Origin: Propionibacteriaceae bacterium UBA7704
GTDB lineage: Bacteria; Actinomycetota; Actinomycetes; Propionibacteriales; Propionibacteriaceae
Length of the DNA stretch: 64,000 nt
Direction: 5' to 3'
Assembly (NCBI GenBank): GCA_002482525.1
Contig: DLGC01000010.1
Span: forward strand, 14,446 to 78,445
This document shows, in pieces, positions 7,033 through 15,387 of the stretch; position 1 is the first letter of the stretch; every line of letters starts with the position of its first letter. The translations under genes were made by a program, and so were the position numbers. The notes beneath the pieces are model-generated. The model searched no databases and was not told the origin of the DNA. It saw nothing but the letters and a program-made list of their open reading frames with translations.

Positions 7033-8832
7033 TCAGGCAGGAAGGGGCTGGGACTCGGCGTCGGCGAGGTCGTAGATCGCTCCGACCAGGGCGAGGTGGC
7101 TTAGGGCTTGGGGAAAGTTGCCAGCCATGCGGTGATGGGTCGGGTCGTACTCCTCGGAGATCAGGTCGACATCGTTGAGCAATGCCAACATGCGCTGCAG
7201 GTGAGCGTGGGCGTCGTCGAGGCGTCCGGCGAGCGCGTAGGCACTGGCCAGCCAGAAGCCGCAGGCCACGAAGGGATTCTCATCGCCAGCCACACCGTCG
7301 GCGACCGCCTCGGTGCGGTAGCGCAGCACCAGACCATCGCGCAGCAGGTCACGTTCGATCGCCGCCAAGGTGCCCAGCATGCGCGAGTCATCGCCGGGAA
7401 GGAACCCGACGATCGGAATCATCAGCAGGGCCGCATCCACCTCGGTGGTGTCATCGTGCTGGGTGAAGGTGTTCGCTTCGGCGTTGAAGCCACGTTCAAG
7501 CACGGCGCGCTTGATGGTGTCGCGCAGTTCCCGCCAGCGCTCGACCGGTCCATCCAAGCCGTGTTCCTCAACGGCGCGGACCGCCTGATCGAAAGCCACC
7601 CAGGCCATCACCCCGGATTGGGTGTAATGATGCGTCGGCCCGCGGGATTCCCACAGGCCGCTGTCCGGTTCATCCCACGTGCGGGCCAAATGCTCCAGCA
7701 ACACCAGTTGCACATTCCAGGAGTCCGGGGATTCGGCGAGTCCGGCATCGCGCGCCTCCCCCAGAGCCAGCATCACCTCACCGATCACGTCGCCCTGCTG
7801 CTGGGTGACCGCGCCGTTGCCGATCCGCACCGGACGCGAATCCGCATAGCCGGGTAGATGCCCAAGCTCGCGTTCGGGCAGGTCGCGTGCTCCGTCCACG
7901 GCGTACATGATCTGGACGTCTTCGGGATCCCCGGCCACGGCGCGCACTAGCCAGTCGCGCCACAGTCGGCTGGACCCGGCATGCCCCGATCGCAGCAACG
8001 CCCGCACCGTCAATGCCGCATCACGCAGCCAGGTGTAGCGGTAGTCCCAGTTGCGTACGCCGCCGAACTCCTCGGGCAAGCTGGTCGTGGGCGCGGCCAC
8101 GATGCCGCCCCGGTCACTGTCGGTGAGCTGGCGGAGCACCAGCAGCGATCGCACCAACTCGGTGCGATACGGGCCGTCATAATCGACCCGCCCGGCCCAA
8201 TCGGTGAAGAACTCGATGGTGCGCACCAGTTCGCGATCGGCGTCGATGTCGGGCGGCAGCGGCCGCCAGGACGGTGTCCAGGTCAGCGAGAAGCGCAACT
8301 CCTCCCCGGCATCCACAGTGAATCGATCATGATGCGAGTTTCCCATGGCGACCGGAATTCGCGGGCCTCGCAAGGTGAAACGGTCCGGTCCGGCCACCGC
8401 GGCGAGCACCTCCACACCGCTGTCATCACGCCGCCGTGACACCCACGGCACGATCGCCCCATAGCCCGGACGCACCGTCCACTCGTGGATCAACTCCACC
8501 TGGCCGGACACTCCCTCCACCAAACGAATCAGATCGGAGCGTCCGTCACCGAAGGGCATGAAATCCAGGATCCGCACCGAACCGGTAGCGGTGGTGTGGA
8601 TCGTCTCCACGACCGTGGTGTCTCCCAAATAGCTCCGGGTCGTGGTGGCCGCAGTAGCCGGTCCGAGCAGCCAGCGTCCGTGACCGGGCCCTCCCAGCAG
8701 CGCTGCCAAACTCGCCGGCGAGTCAAAACGCGGCAGGCACAGCCAGTCGATCGAACCGTTGCGGGAGACCAACGCCGCCGTCTCGGTGTCACCGATCAGG
8801 GCATAGTCCTCGATCGGCGTGGGGTCGGTCAT
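7033..8832 (-). CDS. Glycoside hydrolase family 15 (glucoamylase/trehalase type)
   Basis: 599-aa cytosolic alpha-glucosidase-type enzyme with no signal peptide. The N-terminal super-sandwich domain begins PIEDYALIGD and contains SIDWLCLPRFDSP (27-39), the invariant start of this family. The (alpha/alpha)6 catalytic domain begins around residue 220 and has NWDYRYTWLRDA at 261-272. Mycobacterial members are trehalases; others cleave malto-oligosaccharides or dextrins, so the substrate is uncertain. The start codon overlaps the stop of rpiB (ATGA at 8829-8832), showing translational coupling and a two-gene operon. Confidence 0.9.
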   Translation of the reverse strand: MTDPTPIEDYALIGDTETAALVSRNGSIDWLCLPRFDSPASLAALLGGPGHGRWLLGPATAATTTRSYLGDTTVVETIHTTATGSVRILDFMPFGDGRSDLIRLVEGVSGQVELIHEWTVRPGYGAIVPWVSRRRDDSGVEVLAAVAGPDRFTLRGPRIPVAMGNSHHDRFTVDAGEELRFSLTWTPSWRPLPPDIDADRELVRTIEFFTDWAGRVDYDGPYRTELVRSLLVLRQLTDSDRGGIVAAPTTSLPEEFGGVRNWDYRYTWLRDAALTVRALLRSGHAGSSRLWRDWLVRAVAGDPEDVQIMYAVDGARDLPERELGHLPGYADSRPVRIGNGAVTQQQGDVIGEVMLALGEARDAGLAESPDSWNVQLVLLEHLARTWDEPDSGLWESRGPTHHYTQSGVMAWVAFDQAVRAVEEHGLDGPVERWRELRDTIKRAVLERGFNAEANTFTQHDDTTEVDAALLMIPIVGFLPGDDSRMLGTLAAIERDLLRDGLVLRYRTEAVADGVAGDENPFVACGFWLASAYALAGRLDDAHAHLQRMLALLNDVDLISEEYDPTHHRMAGNFPQALSHLALVGAIYDLADAESQPLPA

Positions 8833-9323
8833 GCACGATCCTCACCAGGAAGCGGCGGCAGCACACCGTCGTTCTCATAGGCGCTGAGCATCTCGAGCCG
8901 ACGCCGATGCCGAGCATCTCCGCTGAAAGGTGTGCGGAGGAAGACATCAACGAAAACTGCCGCGTCCTCGACCGAGTACACCCGTGCACCCAAGGCGATC
9001 ACGTCCGCGTCGTTGTGGGCCCGGGCCAACTCGGCAGTCTGCTCCGACCAGACCACGGCTGCCCGGACCCCGGGGACGGCATTGGCGGCCAACTGCTCAC
9101 CGTTTCCGGAGCCTCCGATGACCACGCCCAGGCAGTCGCGACCGTCCGCACGATCCGCAGCCAGCGCCACCGCAGCACGCAGACAGTAGACCGGATAGTC
9201 ATCCTCCGGGTCATAGGTCGCCGGCCCGTGGTCGACGACGTCATGGCCCCAACTGAGCAGATGCTGAACCAGGTACTGCTTCAGTTCGAAACCGGCGTGG
9301 TCACTCCCGATGTGGATCCGCAT
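8829..9323 (-). CDS. rpiB: Ribose-5-phosphate isomerase B
   Basis: Interconverts ribose-5-phosphate and ribulose-5-phosphate in the pentose phosphate pathway. 164 aa, typical of RpiB/LacAB. The N-terminal SDHAGFELK motif (7-15) and GGSGNGEQ (70-77) are present. The base at this site is E76 rather than the cysteine of E. coli RpiB, as in mycobacterial enzymes. First gene of an operon with the GH15 enzyme. CAGACT is 6 bases before ATG 9323 and a GGAG lies too close to act normally, so the transcript may be leaderless. Confidence 0.93.
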   Translation of the reverse strand: MRIHIGSDHAGFELKQYLVQHLLSWGHDVVDHGPATYDPEDDYPVYCLRAAVALAADRADGRDCLGVVIGGSGNGEQLAANAVPGVRAAVVWSEQTAELARAHNDADVIALGARVYSVEDAAVFVDVFLRTPFSGDARHRRRLEMLSAYENDGVLPPLPGEDRA

Positions 9324-9417
9324 GGCTCCAGTCTGCCCCCGTCGACGGTGACGGTCAGGAAAACAACGGTGCCGAAATCACGCACTTCAGGAGACGGCCC
9401 AGTCTCGGCGGGCTTGG

Positions 9418-9457
9418 GTTCGAGACGCTCACCGCGTTCGCCCCTCAACCAGCCGAG
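9418..9457. repeat. Single copy of the palindromic repeat
   Basis: Contains TTCGAGACGCT ... CCTCAACCAGCCGAG, a diverged copy of the same unit as the 6.3-7.0 kb array. It lies in the gap between rpiB and the 3' end of the transcarboxylase operon. Confidence 0.8.
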
Positions 9458-9497
9458 ACAGAGCAGCCGAGTCAGTACCCCCAAAGCGTTCGGGAGT

Positions 9498-9863
9498 TCA
9501 CTCGACCTCGATCAGGCCCTCTCCGGCTTGAACCGCATTTCCCTTCTCGACCAGGATGCGGGCGACCTTGCCATCGCGCGGAGCGGTGATCTCGGTCTCC
9601 ATCTTCATGGCCTCCAGCACCAGCAGCACCGTGCCGGCGGTGATCTCCTGGCCTTCCTCGACCAGCACCCGGGCCACCGAGCCAGCCAGCGGCGCAGTAA
9701 CCGCATTCGCCGAGGCGCCACTCACCGAGGCCGTGCTCGGCACCGAGATCGTGCTCGAGCCTGAACCGCCGATGATGATCGGGCCAAGCTGTGGGGCTTC
9801 GGACTCCTCGACCTCCACATCGATGTCGTAAGGGACTCCGTTGACAGTTACCTTCAGTTTCAT
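9498..9863 (-). CDS. Transcarboxylase 1.3S biotin carrier subunit
   Basis: 121-aa biotinyl protein that carries the carboxyl group between the 5S and 12S subunits of methylmalonyl-CoA carboxyltransferase. It begins MKLKVTVNGVPYD like the Propionibacterium 1.3S subunit, has a Ser/Ala-rich linker (about 33-55) and then the biotinyl domain with EAMKMET; K87 is the biotinylation site. The start is fixed by GGAAGG upstream of ATG 9863; longer frames through the preceding gene are not used. Last gene of the operon. Confidence 0.95.
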   Translation of the reverse strand: MKLKVTVNGVPYDIDVEVEESEAPQLGPIIIGGSGSSTISVPSTASVSGASANAVTAPLAGSVARVLVEEGQEITAGTVLLVLEAMKMETEITAPRDGKVARILVEKGNAVQAGEGLIEVE

Positions 9864-9882
9864 TGGTCTTCCTTCCGCGCCG

Positions 9883-10149
9883 TCAGCGGACGTACAACGG
9901 GTGATGGGAAAGCTGGGAGCGCCGAGTGCTCGCCTTCCAGCCGGCCGCAGTGGTGAAGTGCGGCTGACGCCGCGACGCGCGGTGCCCCAGGTAGGCGGCC
10001 ACGGCGGCGGCGATCGCCACCATGGTCTCCTCCGGGACGTCTTGGCAGTGGATCTCGAGACTCTTGATCTTGACCTCAAGCCCCTCGATCCGATCGGTCA
10101 GGGAACTGACCAGTTCCAGCAGTTCTTCGTTGGTGGACATGCCGATCAC
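9883..10149 (-). CDS. Small transcarboxylase/acyl-CoA carboxylase accessory subunit (epsilon-like)
   Basis: A small protein of 88 aa (GTG 10149, overlapping the 12S stop as GTGA) or 85 aa (ATG 10140). An N-terminal amphipathic helix (ELLELVSSLTDRIEGLEVKI) is followed by a helix VAIAAAVAAYLGH, and the tail is rich in Arg, Trp and His. Small basic subunits of this kind accompany the carboxyltransferase and biotin genes in Propionibacterium and in acyl-CoA carboxylases; the tail resembles that of decarboxylase gamma/epsilon subunits. It probably helps assembly, which is an inference from position and length. Confidence 0.7.
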   Translation of the reverse strand: MIGMSTNEELLELVSSLTDRIEGLEVKIKSLEIHCQDVPEETMVAIAAAVAAYLGHRASRRQPHFTTAAGWKASTRRSQLSHHPLYVR

Positions 10150-11705
10150 ACCGGGCCCAGGCCGTGCTTCTTGGCCGGACGCAGCACGCGCTTGCTGGCC
10201 AGGTTCTCCAGAGCCATCGCCAGCGCCTTGCGGGTGTCGCCGGGATCGATGATCTCGTCGACCAAGCCGCGAGAGGCCGCCATGAACGGGGTGGCGAAAG
10301 TGTCACGGTATTCGTCCACGAGCTCCTGCCGGCGCGCCTCGGGATCCTCCGCCGCGGCGATCTCCTTTCGGAACACGACTGCCGCAGCACCCTCGGCACC
10401 CATCACGGCGATCTCGGCGGTCGGCCAGGCGAACACCCGATCGGCACCGAGATCCTTCGACGCCATCGCCAGGTAGGAGCCGCCGTAGGCCTTGCGCAGC
10501 ACCACGGTGAGCTTGGGCACCGTGGCTGCGGAGTAGGCGTACAACATCTTGGCGCCGTGGCGAATGATGCCGCCGTGCTCCTGAGCGACGCCGGGCAGAT
10601 AGCCAGGCACATCGACCAAGGTGACGATCGGAATGTTGAAGGCATTGCAGAAGCGCACAAACTTGCTGCCCTTGTCGGAGGCATTGATATCGAGCACTCC
10701 GGCCATCTGGCTGGGCTGGTTGGCCACCAGTCCGACGCTGCGTCCGTTGATCCGACCGAAGCCAACCACCAGGTTGGTGGCGTAGCCGGCCTGCACTTCG
10801 AGGAAGTCACTGTGATCGACCAGTCGGGCGATGACATCGCGCACGTCATAGCCGGACTTGTCGTCCACCGGCACGACGTCGCCGATCTCCTCGTCGTAGT
10901 CCAGGCTGTACTCGCCGGGCACCAGGGGGGCGTCCTCGGAGTTGTTCTGCGGCAGGAAGCTGAGGAGCTTCTTGGCGATCAGGATCGCCTGTTCGTCGTC
11001 GTCGGCGACAAAGCTGTTCACACCGGACACGCTCATGTGGGCATCGGCGCCGCCGAGTTGATCCTGGGTGACATCCTCGCCGGTGACCTGCTTGATCACA
11101 TTGGGCCCGGTGATGAACATGTGGGCCTTGCGGGTCTGGATGATGAAATCGGTCAACGCCGGGGAGTAGACCGCACCGCCAGCACACGGGCCGGCGATGA
11201 TCGAGATCTGCGGGACCACACCGGACAGCAACACATTGGCGTAGAACACCTGCCCGTACCCGGAGAGCGAGTCAATGCCCTCCTGCACCCGGGCACCGCC
11301 GGAATCGTTGAAGAACAGGAACGGGGTGCCGTTCTCCAGCGCAGACTGCATCATCGCCACAACCTTCTTGTTGTGGGTTTCGCCGGCCGAGCCGCCGGCG
11401 ACGGTGAAGTCCTGGCTGGCCACCCGCACCGGACGGCCCAGGATGGTGCCGCAGCCGGTCACGACTCCGTCGGCCGGCATATCGGCGGTATCCATGCCGA
11501 AGGTCGTGGTGCGATTGCGGCGGAACAGGCCGACTTCCTCGAAGCTGTCGGCGTCCAGCAGCGCGTCCAGGCGCTCCCGGGCCGACATCTTGCCTTGAGA
11601 ATGCTGCTTCTCCAGCCGCGCTTCGCCGCCGCCCAGTCGGGCTTTGGCCTCGGCGGAGTGCAGCGCCTCAACGCGCTTGCCCATGGACTGTGGTTTCTTG
11701 GTCAT
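10146..11705 (-). CDS. mmdA: Methylmalonyl-CoA carboxyltransferase 12S subunit
   Basis: The CoA-ester half of transcarboxylase: moves carboxyl from (S)-methylmalonyl-CoA to biotin, releasing propionyl-CoA. 519 aa with the two crotonase-like carboxyltransferase domains. The first has GGSAGETHNKK and NDSGGARVQEG; the second has LVDVPGYLPGVAQEHGGIIRHGAK and the glycine-rich KAYGGSYLAM. The start is ATG 11705: GAGGTG, overlapping the 5S stop codon, is a good ribosome-binding site, whereas an upstream GTG at 11714 has none. Very close to the Propionibacterium freudenreichii subunit as I remember it. Confidence 0.95.
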   Translation of the reverse strand: MTKKPQSMGKRVEALHSAEAKARLGGGEARLEKQHSQGKMSARERLDALLDADSFEEVGLFRRNRTTTFGMDTADMPADGVVTGCGTILGRPVRVASQDFTVAGGSAGETHNKKVVAMMQSALENGTPFLFFNDSGGARVQEGIDSLSGYGQVFYANVLLSGVVPQISIIAGPCAGGAVYSPALTDFIIQTRKAHMFITGPNVIKQVTGEDVTQDQLGGADAHMSVSGVNSFVADDDEQAILIAKKLLSFLPQNNSEDAPLVPGEYSLDYDEEIGDVVPVDDKSGYDVRDVIARLVDHSDFLEVQAGYATNLVVGFGRINGRSVGLVANQPSQMAGVLDINASDKGSKFVRFCNAFNIPIVTLVDVPGYLPGVAQEHGGIIRHGAKMLYAYSAATVPKLTVVLRKAYGGSYLAMASKDLGADRVFAWPTAEIAVMGAEGAAAVVFRKEIAAAEDPEARRQELVDEYRDTFATPFMAASRGLVDEIIDPGDTRKALAMALENLASKRVLRPAKKHGLGPV

Positions 11706-11715
11706 TTGGTTCACC

Positions 11716-13212
11716 TCACGCCATCTCGACGGTCACACTGTGATCGCGGCCACCGAGCGAGACCTTGTATTTGATCGGCCCACGGACTGCCTTGGCCGCT
11801 CCACTGGCGGCCTCTGCTTCGGAGGCCAGCTGTTCAGCGGTCTTGCCCACATTCTTCGGGCCTTCATCTCGGGTACTGAAGAACCCCGGTGCGACGCCGG
11901 GGAACATGGCGTAGGTCAGCACATCTTCGTCGGTGCCGTTGAAGCCGTCCAAGGCGGCCGCATCGCTGCACAGCTTGTCCCACTCCGGTTCCAGCAGATC
12001 GGCTGGACGCTGGGTGATCGGCTCCTTCTTGGCCTGAGCCTGGGCGATCGCCACAACCTCCGGGTTGCGCTCCCCCATGCACTCGCCGTAGTAGCCGAGC
12101 ATCAGATCTGCGAACTCACCGGTAAGCACCTTGTAGCGGCCCATCAGCACATTGAACACAGCCTGGGTGCCCACGATCTGGCTGGACGGCGTGACCAGCG
12201 GCGGATGTCCAGCGTCGGCCTTGACCAGCGGAACCTCTTCCATCACTTCCTTGATTCGGTCGCCGGCGCCTTGAGCCTTGAGCTGGCTTTCCATGTTGGA
12301 GAGCATGCCGCCAGGAATCTGGGAGCTGAAGATGTCGGTGTCGACCAAGGTGGCCGATTCGAAGGCGGCGTACTTGGGACGCACGGTGGCGAAGTGATCG
12401 CGGATCGCGGTCAACCGGTCGGCGTCCAGGTTGGTGGTGTAGTCGGTGCCTTCCAGCATGGCCACCAGCGATTCGGTGGGGTTGTGGCCCGGCCCCAAGC
12501 TCATCGAACTGATGGCGGTATCGACCACATCGGCGCCGGCCTCGATGGCCTTCATCAAGGTCACCAGGGTCACTCCGGTGGTGGCGTGGCAGTGGACGTT
12601 GATCTGGACGTCTTCGCCGTAGGTCTCCTTGATGCCGCGGATGATGTCGTAGGCGGGCTGGGGCTGCAGCAATGCAGCCATGTCTTTGAGTGCCAGCGAT
12701 TCCGCGCCCATATCCAGCAGCTGACCGGCGAGCTTCACGTAGCCCTCGACGGTGTGCAGCGGCGAGATGGTGTAGCAGATGGTGCCTTGGGCGTGCTTGC
12801 CGGTCTTCTTCACCGCGGCCATGGCTTGGGCCATATTGCGCGGATCGTTGAGCGCATCGAAGACCCGGAAGACGTCCATGCCGTTCTCAGCGGACTTCTC
12901 GACGAACCGCTCGACCACGCCGTCCTCGTAGTGGCGGTAGCCCAGCAGGTTCTGGCCACGCAGCAGCATCTGCAGCTTGGAGTTGGGCAATAGTTCGCGG
13001 AAGGTGCGCAGCCGTTCCCAGGGATCCTCGTTGAGGAATCGGATACAGGCGTCGTAGGTCGCTCCGCCCCAGCATTCAACGCTCCAGTACCCGGCGGCAT
13101 CGATGTCGGCACAGGCATCAACCATGTCCTCGATGGCCATTCGCGTGGCCATCAGGCTTTGGTGCGCGTCACGCAGGGCGAGCTCGGTCACCCCAATTGT
13201 TCGCTGACTCAT
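11716..13212 (-). CDS. Methylmalonyl-CoA carboxyltransferase 5S subunit
   Basis: The keto-acid half of transcarboxylase: transfers carboxyl from biotin to pyruvate, giving oxaloacetate. 498 aa. The HMGL-like TIM barrel begins GVTELALRDAHQSLMATRM; its first Asp binds the metal, and the later HCHATTGV histidines complete the site. The C-terminal half is the pyruvate-carboxylase conserved domain (FNGTDEDVLTYAMFP). The start ATG 13212 has AGGA eight bases upstream. First gene of the operon 5S-12S-small-1.3S. This enzyme defines propionic fermentation and identifies the lineage. No biotin-carboxylase domain is present, so it is not a propionyl-CoA or pyruvate carboxylase. Confidence 0.96.
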   Translation of the reverse strand: MSQRTIGVTELALRDAHQSLMATRMAIEDMVDACADIDAAGYWSVECWGGATYDACIRFLNEDPWERLRTFRELLPNSKLQMLLRGQNLLGYRHYEDGVVERFVEKSAENGMDVFRVFDALNDPRNMAQAMAAVKKTGKHAQGTICYTISPLHTVEGYVKLAGQLLDMGAESLALKDMAALLQPQPAYDIIRGIKETYGEDVQINVHCHATTGVTLVTLMKAIEAGADVVDTAISSMSLGPGHNPTESLVAMLEGTDYTTNLDADRLTAIRDHFATVRPKYAAFESATLVDTDIFSSQIPGGMLSNMESQLKAQGAGDRIKEVMEEVPLVKADAGHPPLVTPSSQIVGTQAVFNVLMGRYKVLTGEFADLMLGYYGECMGERNPEVVAIAQAQAKKEPITQRPADLLEPEWDKLCSDAAALDGFNGTDEDVLTYAMFPGVAPGFFSTRDEGPKNVGKTAEQLASEAEAASGAAKAVRGPIKYKVSLGGRDHSVTVEMA

Positions 13213-13334
13213 GGTGCAATCCTGACACGGCTTGTACTGACATGTTGCCGGCGCCACCAACTTGGGAGTTCGTGAGACGACAGGTCCGATGGGTGGGAAA
13301 AGGGGTACGAATCACCCCGCCGGCCAATGCCAGA

Positions 13335-13392
13335 CTCACTGCCCGAAGACAGTGAGAACAGTGTTACTTCAGCCCGATTGAATCGATAGACT
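13335..13392 (+). promoter_or_regulatory. Promoter of the first LRR gene, with upstream inverted repeat
   Basis: A -35-like TTACTT (13364-13369) and -10 TAGACT (13387-13392) are 17 bp apart, and the -10 is 6 bp before the GTG start, giving a leaderless mRNA. Just upstream, CTCACTG (13335-13341) and CAGTGAG (13350-13356) form a 7-bp inverted repeat that could be an operator. Confidence 0.5.
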
Positions 13393-13398
13393 CCGAGC

Positions 13399-15387
13399 GT
13401 GATCCTCTCCGACGGCACCCGGGCCGGATTCGCCCGCACCATAGCGCTCACCATCACCGCCCTCGCGTTAACGTTCTCCGGCACAATCCCGGCACAGGCC
13501 GACACCTCGACCCCGGTCAATGTCCCCGACGCTACGTTGCGGGCCTGCCTGACCACAGCGCTGTCCGACGCTCAACTCAGCACCGATCTCACCAATGAGA
13601 ATCTGGTGCAACTCAAGAGAGTGGCCTGCTCGGCATCCCCAGACAAGCCGATCGCCAACCTGACCGGCATAGAGGCAGTTTCCGACGCTGACATCATTTT
13701 TCTGGGGCTGACAACCACCACGGATGTGTCGCCGCTATCCGGGCTCCTTGGCCTGACACAGCTAGCACTCACAGCCCCCAACCTCGAATCCGCAGGGCCG
13801 CTGTTCCAGGTGTCCACGCTCACCGCACTCAATCTGGCCGCACCGAAGGTCACTGATCTCGATTTCCTGAGCACGATGCACGACCTCGAATACCTCGCAC
13901 TCCAGGTCTCCCCCCAGGCTTCCTTCGAGAGATTCCCAGACCTGCCGTCGCTATCCAGATTCTCGCTGAACATCGACACCCCCACGCTCCCGGCACTAGT
14001 CCTACCCGCAAGCGTGACCTCCCTGACGGTGCGAGATGCGTCCCTGACTAGCTTGGTCAGCCTGCCGCAAGCGGCCGGTGCCACGTCACTGACCGTGAGC
14101 TACGCACCGGAGCTGGCCGACCTCACCGGAGTCGAAGACCTCCCTCGGCTGCGCCAGCTCAGGCTGCCTGCTGGCAAGTACACCGACCTCACCCCGGTAA
14201 GCCAGCTCACGGCTTTGGAGGAGCTTCGAGACCCCGAGGCCGCCATTGGTGATGTGTCAGCGCTGGCATCGATGACGTCGCTGAGCACTCTCGATCTGCA
14301 TGGCAACCAGCTCACCGATCTCACCGCCCTGACCGGCCTGCCGAATCTGACGACGCTGGACGTCGCCAAGAACGGCCTCACGACGCTTGGAGCATCAGGA
14401 AGCCTGTCCCGGCTCTCCGAGCTATCTGCTTCCAGCAACAGTCTCACCTCGATCGACGCACTCACCGGCGCCCACCTCACCAGCGTCAATCTCGACAGCA
14501 ACCGTCTCACCAACGTTGCGCCCCTTGCCGCCGCAGCACCGGGAGCGTGGATCAGCATCCGGTGGAACGCATTGCGCGATCTCAGCCCCCTGCCCGACAC
14601 GGCGACGGTCAACGCCTACGGACAGCAATCGATGCACCCGGGAATGGCGACGGTCGGCAAGCCTTTCGACCTGGGATTGCGCGATGTCGACGGGACACCC
14701 ATCTGCCCAGACTTCGGCACTAAGGTCGCATGCACCGATGGTGCGGTTGCCTATCCGGTATCGGGCACCTATCAGGGCGAGGTCAGTACCTCCGGCAGCA
14801 AGCTCAGCTTCAGCGTCACCCAACACGCCGGTCCCGACCGGGCGTTTGCCGCCACCTATGCCCCAACGCTGTTCGGCGAACCGATTGTCGGTATGGATGT
14901 TGTCTCCTGGGTGCGGAGTTGGTCACCGAAGGCGACCTTCACCTACCGGTGGTACCGCGATGGGAAAGCGATCACCGGTGCTGCGGCGACCGACTTCTAC
15001 TACAGGGCGGGCGTTGCCGATCTCGGACACAAGCTTTCGGTCTGCGTCATCGGTCGCTATGACGGCTTCACCCCCACGAAACGGTGCTCGACGCGCAGCA
15101 GCGCCGTCAAGAAGGGCACCTTCACCCGCATTCCCCGTCCGAAGGTCACCCACAGTGAACCGGTGAGGGTCGGCACCTCACTGGCCGTCAAGACCGGACG
15201 CTGGGACGCCGGGGTACGCCTGCATTACCAGTGGCTGCGCAACGGTCGGGTGATCAAGGGCGCAACGAAGGACACCTATCGGGTGCGGCGCGGTGATCGC
15301 CGGGATCTCATCACGGTGCGCGTCAGCGGGACGAAACGCGGCTACTACACCGAGCGTGTCATCGCAGCGTCCCACCGCGTCCGCTAG
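13399..15387 (+). CDS. Secreted internalin-like leucine-rich-repeat protein with Ig-like C-terminal modules
   Basis: 662 aa. Signal peptide at residues 1-35 (hydrophobic core TIALTITALALTFSG, cleavage near AQA-D). A Cys-containing N-cap (about 40-80) is followed by roughly 15 leucine-rich repeats of about 21 residues (about 80-400), clearest in LSTLDLHGNQLTDLTALTGL. Two Ig-like modules at the C-terminus each carry Y-x-W-(Y/L)-R-x-G (TYRWYRDGKAITGA, HYQWLRNGRVIKGA). No LPxTG and no C-terminal membrane helix, so it is secreted or bound non-covalently. Paralog of the gene at 32163. Start GTG has no Shine-Dalgarno. Its stop shares the CTAG tetramer with the stop of the convergent kinase gene. Confidence 0.85.
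   Translation: MILSDGTRAGFARTIALTITALALTFSGTIPAQADTSTPVNVPDATLRACLTTALSDAQLSTDLTNENLVQLKRVACSASPDKPIANLTGIEAVSDADIIFLGLTTTTDVSPLSGLLGLTQLALTAPNLESAGPLFQVSTLTALNLAAPKVTDLDFLSTMHDLEYLALQVSPQASFERFPDLPSLSRFSLNIDTPTLPALVLPASVTSLTVRDASLTSLVSLPQAAGATSLTVSYAPELADLTGVEDLPRLRQLRLPAGKYTDLTPVSQLTALEELRDPEAAIGDVSALASMTSLSTLDLHGNQLTDLTALTGLPNLTTLDVAKNGLTTLGASGSLSRLSELSASSNSLTSIDALTGAHLTSVNLDSNRLTNVAPLAAAAPGAWISIRWNALRDLSPLPDTATVNAYGQQSMHPGMATVGKPFDLGLRDVDGTPICPDFGTKVACTDGAVAYPVSGTYQGEVSTSGSKLSFSVTQHAGPDRAFAATYAPTLFGEPIVGMDVVSWVRSWSPKATFTYRWYRDGKAITGAAATDFYYRAGVADLGHKLSVCVIGRYDGFTPTKRCSTRSSAVKKGTFTRIPRPKVTHSEPVRVGTSLAVKTGRWDAGVRLHYQWLRNGRVIKGATKDTYRVRRGDRRDLITVRVSGTKRGYYTERVIAASHRVR

Noticed and set aside
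6444..7178. Long open frames on both strands across the 6.3-7.0 kb region
   Set aside because: They translate the palindromic repeats (RSERRERLET, RGFETALRASSTSRG) and have no ribosome-binding site or domain.
10164..12993. Two very long plus-strand frames opposite the transcarboxylase genes
   Set aside because: They are antisense shadows (His/Gly/Asp-rich, no motif); the minus-strand genes are unambiguous.
11716..13212. Reading the 5S/12S/biotin genes as propionyl-CoA or pyruvate carboxylase
   Set aside because: No biotin-carboxylase (ATP-grasp) subunit is encoded, and the 5S plus 1.3S arrangement is that of transcarboxylase.
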